From Sipunculus nudus (lineage: Eukaryota; Annelida; Sipuncula; Golfingiida; Sipunculidae): a stretch of DNA of 64,000 nt. A program made the position numbers and the translations under genes. Below are positions 13,076 through 24,599 of the stretch, one piece after another (the stretch's first letter is position 1; each line of letters begins with the position of its first letter). A model generated the notes under the pieces. That model saw only the letters and a program-made list of their open reading frames with translations, had not been told where the DNA came from and made no database searches. The DNA lies in contig CM049322.1 of assembly GCA_026874595.1 (NCBI GenBank), forward strand, positions 59,338,886-59,402,885. The letters run 5' to 3'.

Positions 13076-14560
13076 AATGTACAACCTATCCAAACAATAT
13101 AAATATAAAATTTTAGATGAGTTAATGCATAGGAATCACATTAGAGATTGCAATGTGTATCATGTTTATGATATACTTTTATTAATTATTTATTAACTTG
13201 TAGAAATTTTGTATATCTCCATAGTAAAAGGAGAAGCGTTCTTGAATAAGATGATATAATTCACGTAGATGTGCAGATGTTTAAGAAAGCGATGTTTGTA
13301 TTTATGTACTCTGATGGTCATCTGTGTCTGCTTGTTTGTCTGTTTCTGAATAATTGGTATAAAACCTCAAACATTTTCAATATGTAATACATGGTTCAAA
13401 ATTGAAATCTTTATTTATTTTGGATTCCAATTAGAGAGACAACCTGTACACATTAAATAATTTATATAATGATAAGCGAGATTTCGAGAAAATAACTTTA
13501 ATTATTTTATATGCTAGAACAGATCAAATGTTCTCTTGATTAAACCTCATAAGGCTGGCGGGACACGCCCTGTAGAACTGCACTGAAACAGCTGTTAAAC
13601 ATCAATGGTCAGAGAACCCGGAAAAAAATTAGAAATATTCTAGACCGTAGTGGTCTCATTTCCTTCTGTTGAGATAAGCTTTTTGAGACTAAGCTGCAAT
13701 TATCTCTAAATGTCACCCACTTGACCCCAAGAGTCTAGTTAAACATCAAGAATAACATAAAATTGCGCAAATCATTGTAATATTTTTATCCTTTAGAAGG
13801 ATATATGTATATTGTATCAAGGTTTTTCGGTTACAATTAAATTGATCCCTACACATTGCGACCTGGTTCTTTTGATATGTTAATGTTATGGTATATTTTA
13901 CAGTTGCCAGCTCTGTATAGCTGTCGACAGTGGAATGGTTACGGCTTGTTTCCACTTTTGTATTCAAGTAAACTGAATATGGCTATGTATGACATAAATG
14001 TGTGTTACAGAACTTCTTTCATAGCCTAATTAATTAATAGTATCTCAAATTGACCAGCAAAGAGTCGTTTTGCCTATTATTAATTATATCTTTAAGTCTA
14101 GATGACGAATTATTTAGAAACCGTGTATTCTAAAAAATTCTTTGAACTTTTCAGATGTATGTTAATAGGCAACATAGTATAGTGTTATGTCCACGAAATT
14201 ATATGATCTCTATTTTTGCTTACATAAGCAAACTGCAAACTTTTGCAGATCAACATAAGCATGACCAGACCTCCATCCGAAAGTCGAATCGTGGACCAAT
14301 AAAACAGAATTTATCAATTTTTTTTTCTATTTTTATTGATATTTCTTTGGGATCTTTCGCGGTTGCGCACATTCTGCCTTCTGATCCAGAGGTCCTGTTT
14401 TGACAAACAGGCACACATCGACCATGCAAATTTATATGTAAAGATATTGCCACTATTTAGGATATTTAATCCCCAGTGGTGCCTCAAATTATCTGTTTGT
14501 TTTTTTATTGCATTCAGGCTCTATGCATCCCATTAAGACATGGACAACAGTGACCTTCTC
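12640..14560 (-). pseudogene. Peptide gene family block D (exons lost)
   Basis: The left edge matches the 3' flank of copies A and B: 'ggctgagccacatctcacaaataaag' aligns with 32383 onward and with the reverse complement of 24270-24310. The right edge joins the 5' flank block at 14560. Near 12845-12890 a degraded stretch aligns with the last exon and 3'UTR. 13290-13550 and 13740-13960 align with 32905-33180 and 33365-33560 in arm B. No signal-peptide exon is found where it would be expected (about 14400), and no open exons remain. A (TA)n tract interrupts 12940-13075. Confidence 0.45.
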
Positions 14561-14936
14561 ATCAAGGGTCAGTTTTACCATCCATTTGATCTTAAACTCG
14601 TTCTTAAAGTTCTAATATATGGAGCATGAAATTTAATGAAAATATAAGGACTCGACTTTAATGGAAGATATAATTCCTTGTGTCGCTTTGCTGCACATTT
14701 GTATCCGAAGGTGTGGGAGACAAGAACTAACGTGAGACGTTTTCCATAGTAAACTAATAGAATGTTATTTCCATATTATTTTTAATTATTTTATCTGGAA
14801 CCAAATAGTTGTTTTAGCTTTCTTAACTTTCTTAACTTTTTACATAAATTTTTATCATTATATGTTTCATCTTCACCTGTAATGGCGCCACTGAGCAGCA
14901 CTGAGTGCTGGATAATGGCGCCGTATTAAATGAATA

Positions 14937-14970
<34 letters not shown>

Positions 14971-14990
14971 GTGATCATATTTATTAAATG
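14560..14990. repeat. Upstream block of D, left part
   Basis: Matches 8990-9240 and 36535-36660 over the segment beginning GACAACAGTGACCTTCTC. It is interrupted at its right end by the tandem-core transposon at about 15020-16360, after which homology resumes at 16370. An (ATT)n tract lies at 14937-14970. Confidence 0.65.
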
Positions 14991-15019
14991 AGAAAAAAAA
15001 TCTATACATAAACTAGATG

Positions 15020-16360
15020 TGTCGGAACGACACGAATGCCCCCGCCTGGGGCAAATTAGAAACATCTGCTAAATTTTGAAAAAAAAAAATTAAGTTCAGG
15101 AGGTGTCATATGGTCAAAAGTAGGTCAACAAGGGCAAAATGCAAACTAGATCTGTTACGGGTCATTATCAAGCAACACACCAAAAATCAGGCCAGTATCT
15201 GCAAGCACTGTGAAAAAAGTCCATACATGTGAATTTTCCATAAAAATTTCTGTCTTTCATAAAATTTTATGTTTAGGAGCCGTAAGACAATGAAAAGTAG
15301 GTCAACCGGGATGAAACGCGAACTCGATCTGCAACTGTCATTATCTGCCCACACATAAAAAATCAGGGTGGTATCTGCAGGCATTGAGGAAAAAAAGTTG
15401 GTACATATGCATTTGTTATGAAAATTTTTATTTTTCATGAAACTTTCTACGTTCAGGAGCAGTCAAATTGTCAAAAGTAGGTCAACTGAGACAAAACAAG
15501 AACTTGATCTGTAGCTGGTCATTATCTGCCTACATACCAAAAATCAAGCCCGTATCTGCAGGCATTGCGAAAAAGTCCGTACATGTGCACTTTTTTATGA
15601 AATTTTCTATGTTAGACCACCGTGAAACGGTCAAAAGTAGGTCAACTGGGACGAAACGCGAACTCGATCTGTAACTGGTCATTATCTGTCCACACACTAA
15701 AAATCGGGCCAATATCTGCAGGCATTGCGAAAAAAGTCCGTACATGTGTATTTGTCATGAAAATTTCTAATTTTCATGAAATTTTCTAAGTTAAGGAGCC
15801 GTAAAACTGTCAAAAGTAGGTCAACTGGGACAAAACGCAAACTCGATCTGTAACTGGTCATTATCTGCCTACACACTTAAAATCAGGCCAATATCTGCAG
15901 GTATTGCGAAACAAAGTCCGTACATGTATATTTGTCATGAAAATTTCTATTTTTCATGAAATTTTCTAAGTTTAGGAGCCGTAAAATGGTCAAAAGTAGG
16001 TCAACCGGGACGAAACGCCAACTCGATCGGAAAGTGGTCATTATCTGCCTACACACAAAAAATCAGGCCAATATCTGCTGGCATTGCGAAACAAAGTCCG
16101 TACATGTGTTTGTCATGAAAATTTCTATTTTTCATGAAATTTTCTAAGTTTAGGAGCCGTAAAACGGTCAAAAGTAGGTCAACCGGGACGAAACGCAAAT
16201 TCGATCTGTAACTCGTCATTATCTGCCCGCACACCAAAAATCAGGCCAATATCTGTAGGCATTGCGAAAAAAAGTCCGTACAACTGTTTTATTTCGGAAG
16301 GACGGAAGGACGGACATGGGTAAAACTATATGCCCCGGCCACTTTGTGGCGGGGGCATAA
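15020..16360. mobile_element. Non-autonomous element with tandem-repeat core (bivalve pearl-like)
   Basis: The left end contains TGCCCCCGCC and the right end GGCGGGGGCA, short inverted ends. Between them are seven imperfect units of about 178 bp (one about 160 bp), each starting near GTCAAAAGTAGGTCAAC (about 15113, 15290, 15470, 15630, 15809, 15989 and 16167). The element sits inside a block that is uninterrupted in its paralogues, so it is a clean insertion. Tandem-core elements with short specific ends are known in bivalves (pearl and Helitron-related families). The family assignment rests on architecture only. Short frames in the units are not conserved as proteins. Confidence 0.7.
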
Positions 16361-16369
16361 AAACTAATA

Positions 16370-17343
16370 CATTGACAACAAATACCAGGATTATATGTCA
16401 GTCATTGCCATCAAGGAAGCATCATGACTTTTCCTCAAACTGTGATCGTTAATTAAATTTTACCGTTTAATAAGGAAAAAAAATCTACATGGCTACATGA
16501 ATTTGAGGAATTTTTCTTTTATATTTCATAATCTTGTATGGAGAGAAAAAAGCCATCTGCATACTATAAAAGAAAAGAAAAACAAGTTATTTCAATGGCA
16601 ATCGTCCGGCAGAGAGCGTCTTCAGCTGTGAATAAGATTTTACGCAACCGTAATTTTCTACTGAAATGATGGCTTACATGAATAATGAGAGGAAGGTTAT
16701 GCAGGTGAAACATCCCAAAGTACAATCCACTAAAAACAAATATAAATCAAGGAGTTCCCTTAAAATGCCATATTTATTTGATCCCATATTTGTTCTGGTG
16801 TATAGTGTATGGCATAAGAGAAAGATATCTTTATTTAATTCAGGTCACCTTGAGCCACGAAATAAGGAGAACTGGTTCCCGAATGACCTGATCATTTATT
16901 TTTAGGCACAAAATGATGGCAAAAGAAAACACATATGCATTTCAATGGTATATGTAATACCAATTCATCTGATTCCCTTCAAAACAAAATCCAGTTTTCC
17001 ATTCAGTTATATACGTTAAAGATCTAATGGCTGTTACGGGCAGCTTTTAAGTATGACAATTACACATTGCATCGCCAACCATAAATAGAAGATCCAGGTG
17101 CCTGGAGCAGGTGAGCAGAGTAAGTGATTACAAAGAAACATTTTAAATAATCTCCGATGTTTACGAATATGAAATAAATCTGATATTTATAAACAACTCC
17201 TTCTTTTTGGTGGGTGGCACACGTTACTATCTCAACGATCTGCTTTTATATGAATTATATTATTAAACGTTGAGAATGTTTCTTCGAAAGATTGTAAAAT
17301 ACGTTTTCAATGCTATTATTAATACTGTAAACATATTAATATA

Positions 17344-17389
<46 letters not shown>

Positions 17390-17500
17390 TCAACAATACT
17401 AATTATAATGTGCTATTATAATTAAAATAATTATTATGATTACTATTGTTGTAATTCTAATTATTATTATTTTCAGCGTAGCTGAACGTGAGTCATCTGA
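16370..17500. repeat. Dispersed upstream block, third copy
   Basis: Same order of landmarks as 11540-12640 and 36860-37880, including the 'caaggagttccctt' stretch near 16749 and the 'tttacgaatatgaaata' stretch near 17160, ending in an (ATA)n tract at 17338-17390. It is the continuation of block D beyond the inserted tandem-core element. Confidence 0.7.
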
Positions 17501-17798
17501 GCTAAAGCGATCAGCCTTAATCCGCCGTCCGTCCGGACGATAGCGACCTCGACCCTTTTAACTGTTCACCCAGGAAGGTCGTGGGCAAAATTCCTCCAAA
17601 TGTCTGTTGCCCTCATGTTTATGTCTGTTGTAAAACAAAATGATCATATATAAGCTCAGGCGGAAAGCACGCCTCATTGAATTTCGGGTTCAGGTGACCT
17701 GAAATACATAAAGATGTCATTCTTTTATGTCGTACACTATACACCTGAGCAAATTGAATAAGGAATAGGTTAAGCATTACCAGTGAACACATTTATTT

Positions 17799-18140
17799 AT
17801 GTTTTGTTTGCTACTTTTATGCTGTTTTCCTCTGAACGACCTGGCTCTCATTAGTCAAGGGAGCCAGCCTTTCAGCGGAAAATTACTGTTGCACAATATC
17901 TCTTTCACAGCTGAAGACGCTCACGGTTACACGTATCAGAACTCTGCTCCAGACACAGACTTCGTAGTAAGTATTGCCACTGAAGGGAGAGAGTTCTTTT
18001 TAAATGTTAAGCATGTGTTTATAGTCTCTAAAGGCTCCTCTAAAATTATTATCTTTATATATGTAATGTATCCGGTGATTATCCTGGGAGAAAGAATACG
18101 ATGTTTTGTCGGACCGGTTTTGGGGTGGTTTGGGCAATGA
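17799..18140 (+). other. Conserved small open frame of unknown nature (left arm)
   Basis: A 113-codon frame starting with a hydrophobic stretch (MFCLLLLCC..) followed by a central segment containing SGKLLLHNISFTAED and YQNSAP. The centre is open and clearly similar in the inverted right-arm counterpart (37216-36950). However, the same DNA occurs in the dispersed copies near 9620, 11800 and 16620 without a conserved frame, which argues for a repeat rather than a gene. No known domain is recognised. A GTAAGT within it (near 17967) could be a donor. Confidence 0.25.
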
Positions 18141-20400
18141 GGCGTGACAGCTCCGGAACGTCCACGAGGTCTCGGAACTGTCACGTCAGTCCAGCCTTGC
18201 TCCTCTTGTTGGCAAGAAGCTGACCACGGTCTTTCTTCTTCAGGTAGGAACCGTATATTATTGCCCCGATACCCTAAAGTGAAGGAATAATTATTATTAA
18301 TGAATGTTTCAAGGCCTAGAATGTCGGTTTAATACCAATATATTGGTTTCGCATTTCTTGTATGGTTAAGAATACAGAGAATATGTCAGTTTTTTCCCAG
18401 GTGTATCCTATTTATTTTTTAAGAAATAGAACAGTCAGTTATCTTGTGCAGGCATCTCGTATATTGCGCCCATTTATATGTTGGGTTAACTGCAAGGGTT
18501 TAGTATAAATTTCCCAGTCTATTCTACTTAAAAATTGGCCACTTTAGTAGGCTGGTAAGCATGTGTCTCTCTCTCTCTCTTCCCCCCCCCCCCGGCTGCA
18601 GGAATGTCTTTAGCGTCCGTTTCGGTCGGTATGCCGGCAACCGTTCACACCAGGGGTTATTCCAGCCACAACTAGTAACTAGTTGTACAGTGACAGAACC
18701 GCCTGCCACGTATTATTATAGATAATTATATAAATATATTTTTTTTGGTCTCATAAATATATAAATAAGTTTAGTCCAAAGGCATCGATTAGGCCAGTAG
18801 TCAACAGTACCGCCATCTGGCAGTCAAGAGTGAAACTAATGTACTAATCACTCTTTCATCCCCGCGTTTCACATACGGGATGTATGTATTATTATTACGA
18901 AAGGTTTATGTAAATTCCTTCTATTGTAATTCCATCCAAACATACAACATTCTTATTATGTCTATTCTTTCCAAAAAAAGTCCTTATTTTAAATGTTAAA
19001 TATTAACACGAAAGGTGCAAACAAATTCTTTTATTATTTATAACGATTATTGATTACGATTCACGTGAATCCCTCAGTATAACATTTTACCAAGCGAATG
19101 AGTCCATTTGACGTATTATACAGTCCTGTTACACGATGCTGCCGGTGCTGCCATCTGACCGCCGAGGTTTGTACTAATCCGCCTTCTAGCTCCATTCGTT
19201 AAACCCGAATTTATAGTGCAATATCACTAAAACTTTCAAATCCGCTATACGGGATATAGTTTACTTAAACCAGATTAATCAGTGGTATAATTAAGTAATA
19301 AAATATATAAGAATTATCAGTTTAGTAGTAACAGTAGCGTTACGATGTTATTCTCCTACGTTCAATAACATTAATAACATTACTGATACGAAAGCTTTCT
19401 CATTGAAACGAGTTTCACAAGTGTTACGATAGATTTACTATGACAGCTCATGCTTGATAAGGTATTAAGCTTTTATAAGATAGTTTTCCTACATAATAAC
19501 GAACTGTCAATAATTTAAAAGAATTTAGACTGAAATTAGTAGGATACCACTTACCTCTCGCTCATCGCCATCCAGCTGAGAACTTTTTCCTATTTTGTTG
19601 ATGCATTTTTATTTACCTTCCGCCAACCAAAGTAGTGCGCTTAAAAGAGCACTGTACAAAGTGATGCCGGTTTAGCTGTATAGATTCACGCCTCTAGCTT
19701 GCTTCCACGCCTCCATTTCACCTCGATTAGTAAATTGTTTATTCCATACCTATCGCTCAGACCCTGATGTGTTTACTTTTGGGGCAGCATAACAGACATT
19801 CTCCCTGACGGGCCCGCCATCTAACCTCCACGCAATCATTCATATTCGCTGTAAATATTATAAAGGCACAAAAACCCCACCTCCTTAAATTTAGAACGTT
19901 TATTACGTCATAAATATCCATAGTATATCTGATAAGGGAAACAGATCCTTTAGATAGGCCCGTGTTCAGATTAATTTGATGTGAGGTCTGTACTAATGAT
20001 ATGTAGGATTGTGAAGTCATGTCATACTGATATGGTTGCATTAATAGATAAGAGTAAAGCTATCCTATGCCATATGAATATATTCAAAAATAAGTGTATC
20101 TATGTATAATGTATAATTCATGTATAATGGGTGTATGAGCTACCTATGCGATTTAAGATTAAAAGTAATACGTATGAGATATATGGAGCTTACACTACAC
20201 AGTTAATTAAGTTGATTAAAACTAAAATATTTGTGGACTGATATACGGATATTGTAACCTATAATATCTGTTCGATCAAATGAATGTGAGTCCAGCCTTG
20301 CTCCTCTTGTTGGCAACAAGCTGACCACGGTCTTTCTTCTTCAGAATTAAGTTCATCCATCCACTTTGTCTTGGGTTCTTCCTTTGACATGGAGCGGACC
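18085..20400. other. Insertion specific to the left arm, bounded by a 56-bp direct repeat
   Basis: The right arm lacks this segment. The sequence from AGTCCAGCCTTGCTCCTC to TTTCTTCTTCAG occurs at 18188-18243 and again at 20289-20344 with one mismatch, enclosing about 2.05 kb. The interior is AT-rich with a poly-C run near 18580 and no coding signal. It could be a transposed or duplicated segment; no transposase or LTR features were seen. Confidence 0.45.
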
Positions 20401-20518
20401 TGCCTTACCCCCTGTCCGCGACATGTGTAAACTGTAAAATGGATCGTAAAACAAATTAAGTGAGAAGATCACTGTTTTCCGAGTAGACCATACAGGTCCG
20501 TTATTAATAATTTTCCTT

Positions 20519-20584
20519 ATATATTTAAGGAATAGTAATATAAGGCAACTCCTCTTTCAGAATTGAAGAGTTGGTAGGTCAATC
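20519..20584 (+). promoter_or_regulatory. Candidate TATA box and 5'UTR of peptide gene A
   Basis: A TATATTTAAGG motif begins at 20519, 66 bp before the start codon. It is retained in the inverted copy (reverse complement of about 36489-36500). The intervening leader, including AACTCCTCTTTCAG, is also conserved between the two arms. Transcription start is not known. Confidence 0.35.
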
Positions 20585-22836
20585 ATGAGGAAGTTCGTGG
20601 TCCTGATAATCGTTATTGCACTCTGTGCGGGCTTCGTTGAACCAAGTAAGTGAACTAATTATAATTCTACAGAGCATCAGGTGCCCCAGTGAGGCATTAC
20701 CCTAACCACTATAGACGATTGGCTTATTGGCTTGAATTAAGATTACCTCTGCCACTATATCAGACTCAGGTTATGAAATTATATTAATATAAAGGATGTA
20801 AATAGCGCTAATTCTGCGAAAGTCGCACTCACAGCGTAATTCACACCACTTACAATTTCATGGAAATCTAATACCTGTGCCTGAAATAAGAAAAAAAGAA
20901 ATGATGCACTTTAATTTCAAGAAGCTTGCATAAAGAGATGTTTAATAAATAAGTTTTAAATGATGCAAGAGTCGAAGATTTTCCGAGTGTAGTAGCAAGA
21001 GACCTTTGAGGCAATGAAACGAAAGGAATGCTCTCCGACTTCCATATTACACTTTGATATTTCATAACGACTTTCGCCCGCCGGCCGAAAAGGTTATTGA
21101 TTTTCTGATAAAAATGAAAAGTAAGCCATCAAAATGACAGCATATAAACCAGCAATTTTGCATTGTACTCGGTACATCACGGAAAACGAATGGAGTTATC
21201 TGAGCTGTGACCTGAGGTAGACAGTCTAACGCAACATTATTTTGGACCATCAGCATCCCTGTAGCAACTTTCTTCGCTACAAAAGGGGAGCCAATTTGTA
21301 CTAACCCTTCTCCTAAAGAGCATCGAGTGTCGCAGTATAATTTAAACCGTACCACTATAGGAAATCTACTTTCACATAATGTTACATCCTTTACCTCTTT
21401 AGTAAACCGAGTGTCACAGAAATTAACAGTAATTCAAATGACCCTTACTTCCGCACCTGATTGGGGTTAGAAAATTTAGTTATATGTGAACTTATCCTCA
21501 CAAACATATATACAAGCCTTACAATTAAACAGGAACACGGATTTTGTTAGTCCACTTTTCTGTTTACACTATTTCTATAAGCACGAGATCAATTCTTACA
21601 AACGTTAACTATATCTTCTCACAACCGATTGTATTGGGGGAACCCAGTATTTTATCACTTTCCTAACCCAAGGGTCTGCAAAGGATCGAGTATGACATAT
21701 GAAGAGGGGCTGACCGGATAGTTTGGCCCAGTTAGATCTAAAATTTAGGGCTTGGCCGATACCGTACGGCTGACACAAAATTCAGGACAATATATTGCTA
21801 AAGCGGACCAGTTCGGAACACCAATTAACGTTTTTAAGGAGTATGGTATAAATAGGAGAAGTTTCAACTTACGTGTGATTAGTTACAAGAAAGATTTTCT
21901 CCTTGTGATTTCCCGAAGAGCATATTTGCTATTCTTTGTGGATTTATTTTAAAAATTCCAGCTCATCAACAAATATAATATTAATATCTTATATGTGAAA
22001 TCAACCACATTCCCTGCGCAAATCTCCGTATCATATAAAGTAACTCTCGTGGAAAAAATAATAAGAGACAAAAAAATTAGAAACGATTGGATCAGGTATT
22101 TTGTGTTCCAGGCAATGAGCATCAATTAGAGAAGAATGTCTATGGGAAGCTCCGTCTGGATGTCGAGGAAACTCGGGACATAGACTCAGGTTAAAGAATA
22201 ACGTCTGCTCTAAATTAATGTTAAATTGCTGCCATTCAAGTCTAATTCATGTTATCAGAGTTTTAACTTTATTTTCGTCTTTCTATTTTCTGCTTTTCAA
22301 AAAGCTAAATTTCAACAGTTAGGTCGGCAGTACAGCGTCATTATTCCTACAAAATAATTATTTTTATGTATGTGCCAACTCTTATCTGGAATTATGTTTT
22401 TTATATTCTACATTTCGGCTTTCGTTCTGTCTGTACATCTGCCTAAATATTGTTTCTTATTTTCGTCTGGCATTCTGAGATAGATTATGTGGTCTGAACA
22501 AGACACACATAATTTTGATGGTAACTACAGCAACTTAAAATTTTGCACGAAAATATCTCTATGTTATTCCTATGTTCAACTGGTGATTGTGAATGATAAT
22601 TTCAGCTGATGTGGCTATAAATATATAATATATCGATTATAAACAAACGGAACATTAAACTTCTTATGATCTCTGTTATCATATTTGTCATAACACATGA
22701 CACAAATAATACTCTCTATTGTTATTTGAAATAGCGGCTGCTCTCCGCTTCAAAAGATACGTCCTTGGAAGGAGACGAGGTATGTAACTTTTTAAAGAAA
22801 GCGTGTGAATATCCGAACCTACAGCTGTTTTATATA

Positions 22837-22888
<52 letters not shown>

Positions 22889-23560
22889 CTTTCATGACGG
22901 TGTGGGTAAGCGTCTCATACGCTCGAAATCTCTTACTCACCCTCGATTCTGATTATCCAAGTGTGCGAATGGTGCGGGAATTTCGTGCTTTATGCTCATA
23001 ATCGTTTGACCTAAAAGATCCCACAAGTAGTGTTCATATAATGACATGATTTCAAATCATATAATTATACAATAACTACATGAAATATGAAGATGCAAAT
23101 TATACAAAATCCCTAAAAACTGGACACATATCATTTACCCTTGGTATACTCAATCTTACATGGGACTCACTAATTATTTTGCCTGAGCGTTCCGGACATT
23201 TTATATGTTCTTTCTATTGAAAAGAAAACGTGTCCGGATGCACTGTTTTTATGCTTAATTAATCGGGTGTGCAGAGCTCGAATGCAATAAGCTGTCAAAA
23301 AAGTGTTTGTGGCACCTTGATGTCTCAATAATTGAATTTACAAATCCCATATCCTGGTTATTGACAAAAGGGACCACATAATGTAATAATTATTTTGGGT
23401 AGCATATCGCACAAATGATCAATATTTATTTGTTATTTCAAATAGGTGTTGCTCCTCGCGTCAAAATATCGCAATTGGAATGAGATGAGGTATGTAAGTT
23501 TTTAAACAAAGCGTGTGAATCTCCGGATCCAAAGTTTTTTAATCATACAAATACATTTAT

Positions 23561-23626
<66 letters not shown>

Positions 23627-24076
23627 CTTTCATGACCGCGGGGGAAGTGTCTCCGACGCTGAAAAAATTTACATTAATATTGGTATTTTTTCACAAAACT
23701 CTCATTTGTAATTCACTGCTTTATACATGAATAATTATGGTTGATGTGTGTACCTTTATCATAACACGACCCCTCAACCAGAACGAATATATTCCTACGA
23801 ATGAGAAGAAATATAAATGCACTTCCAATTGGATAATATCAACCTTTTCTCTGCAGATACTCATTTCGGAAAAAATAACTTTTCATTATACATCAGAAGT
23901 TTATTATACATAAACGTGATACGCAGTGCAATGTAGACTGTTATAAGTATGCATAAATCAATCTGAAACTGTATATAAGATTTATATATCATTCTCTATA
24001 TAAAAATGAATGTGCTTTACCTAATTTTACAGGTCAGGATACATTGCAGATCAAGGAAGAAGATGAAGATATTTAA
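20585..24076 (+). CDS. Small secreted peptide precursor, copy A (four coding exons)
   Basis: The only family copy with an open spliced frame, about 75 codons. Exon 1 (20585-20645) encodes signal peptide MRKFVVLIIVIALCAGFVEP and a GTAAGT donor, phase 1. Exon 2 (22112-22189) encodes a mixed segment ending in an acidic VEETRDIDS stretch. Exon 3 (22735-22779) encodes a short, strongly basic stretch with a KR pair and a GRRRG run. Exon 4 (24033-24076) encodes an acidic tail ending KEEDEDI and stop. All introns are phase 1. AATAAA lies at 24264. Signal, acidic spacer, short cationic core with basic cleavage sites, and acidic tail resemble precursors of secreted cationic antimicrobial peptides or neuropeptides; this role is inference. 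GRRR could also provide an amidation site. Oddities: the ancestral exon 2 acceptor was deleted and an upstream TTCCAG is used, and a second defective exon 3 follows (23446-23489) and must be skipped. Confidence 0.6.
22837..22886. repeat. (TA)n microsatellite
   Basis: Nearly pure TA run downstream of exon 3 of copy A. Equivalent runs follow the exon 3 duplicates at 23569-23625 and 34361-34412, so the microsatellite was duplicated with the exon. Confidence 0.9.
23446..23489 (+). pseudogene. Defective duplicate of exon 3 in copy A
   Basis: A 44-nt exon-like unit with AG acceptor and GTATGT donor, part of a tandem duplication of about 710 bp. It is one nucleotide shorter than the functional exon 3 and reads into TGA in frame. 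The same one-base deletion occurs in the only exon 3 of copy B (34526-34483), so the defect predates the inversion-duplication. Confidence 0.6.
23569..23625. repeat. (TA)n microsatellite
   Basis: Nearly pure TA run following the defective exon 3 duplicate of copy A, within the same duplicated unit of about 710 bp. Confidence 0.9.
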
Positions 24077-24599
24077 ATGGAGTATCTTTCATACCACAAA
24101 GGACAATAATTAGATACTAGATTACTTAATACAAAGGCTTTTCATTCAACAAAAGCATACGTAATCAAAATTGTTTAACTTACAGTAAAACTTTAATCTT
24201 AAGTGCTGTTCGTAAATCAAAGACTTCCTACATTTGTAATGTTAACAAATTACAGCTTGAATGAATAAAATAAAATAAATTAATGTGTTCGTTGATCGTG
24301 GCTCAACAATGGAAATTATATATGTATGTTAATATTACAGATAACTGTTTTTCATGTGCCTCATTTAAATGAGACTCTTTTTCCCTTGAATTTGATATAA
24401 AAATTAACCTTTGATATGGGCTACCAGTGACCTCGGATAACCTTTCTTTCCGAAATACGCTTGCCCTACAATGTTGACTGCTCTCTCCTTTAATGGGACT
24501 GGACACATCAAAGCCATCTACGAAATAATATTCCTCACGTGCGACTCTCGTCTGCCGGGTCATCTGCTACATAAACACCACTTTTCCCACAGATAATAA

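Noticed and set aside
24303-24563. 86-codon minus frame in the 3' flank of copy A
   Set aside because: The equivalent region of the right arm (32100-32390) does not keep the frame.
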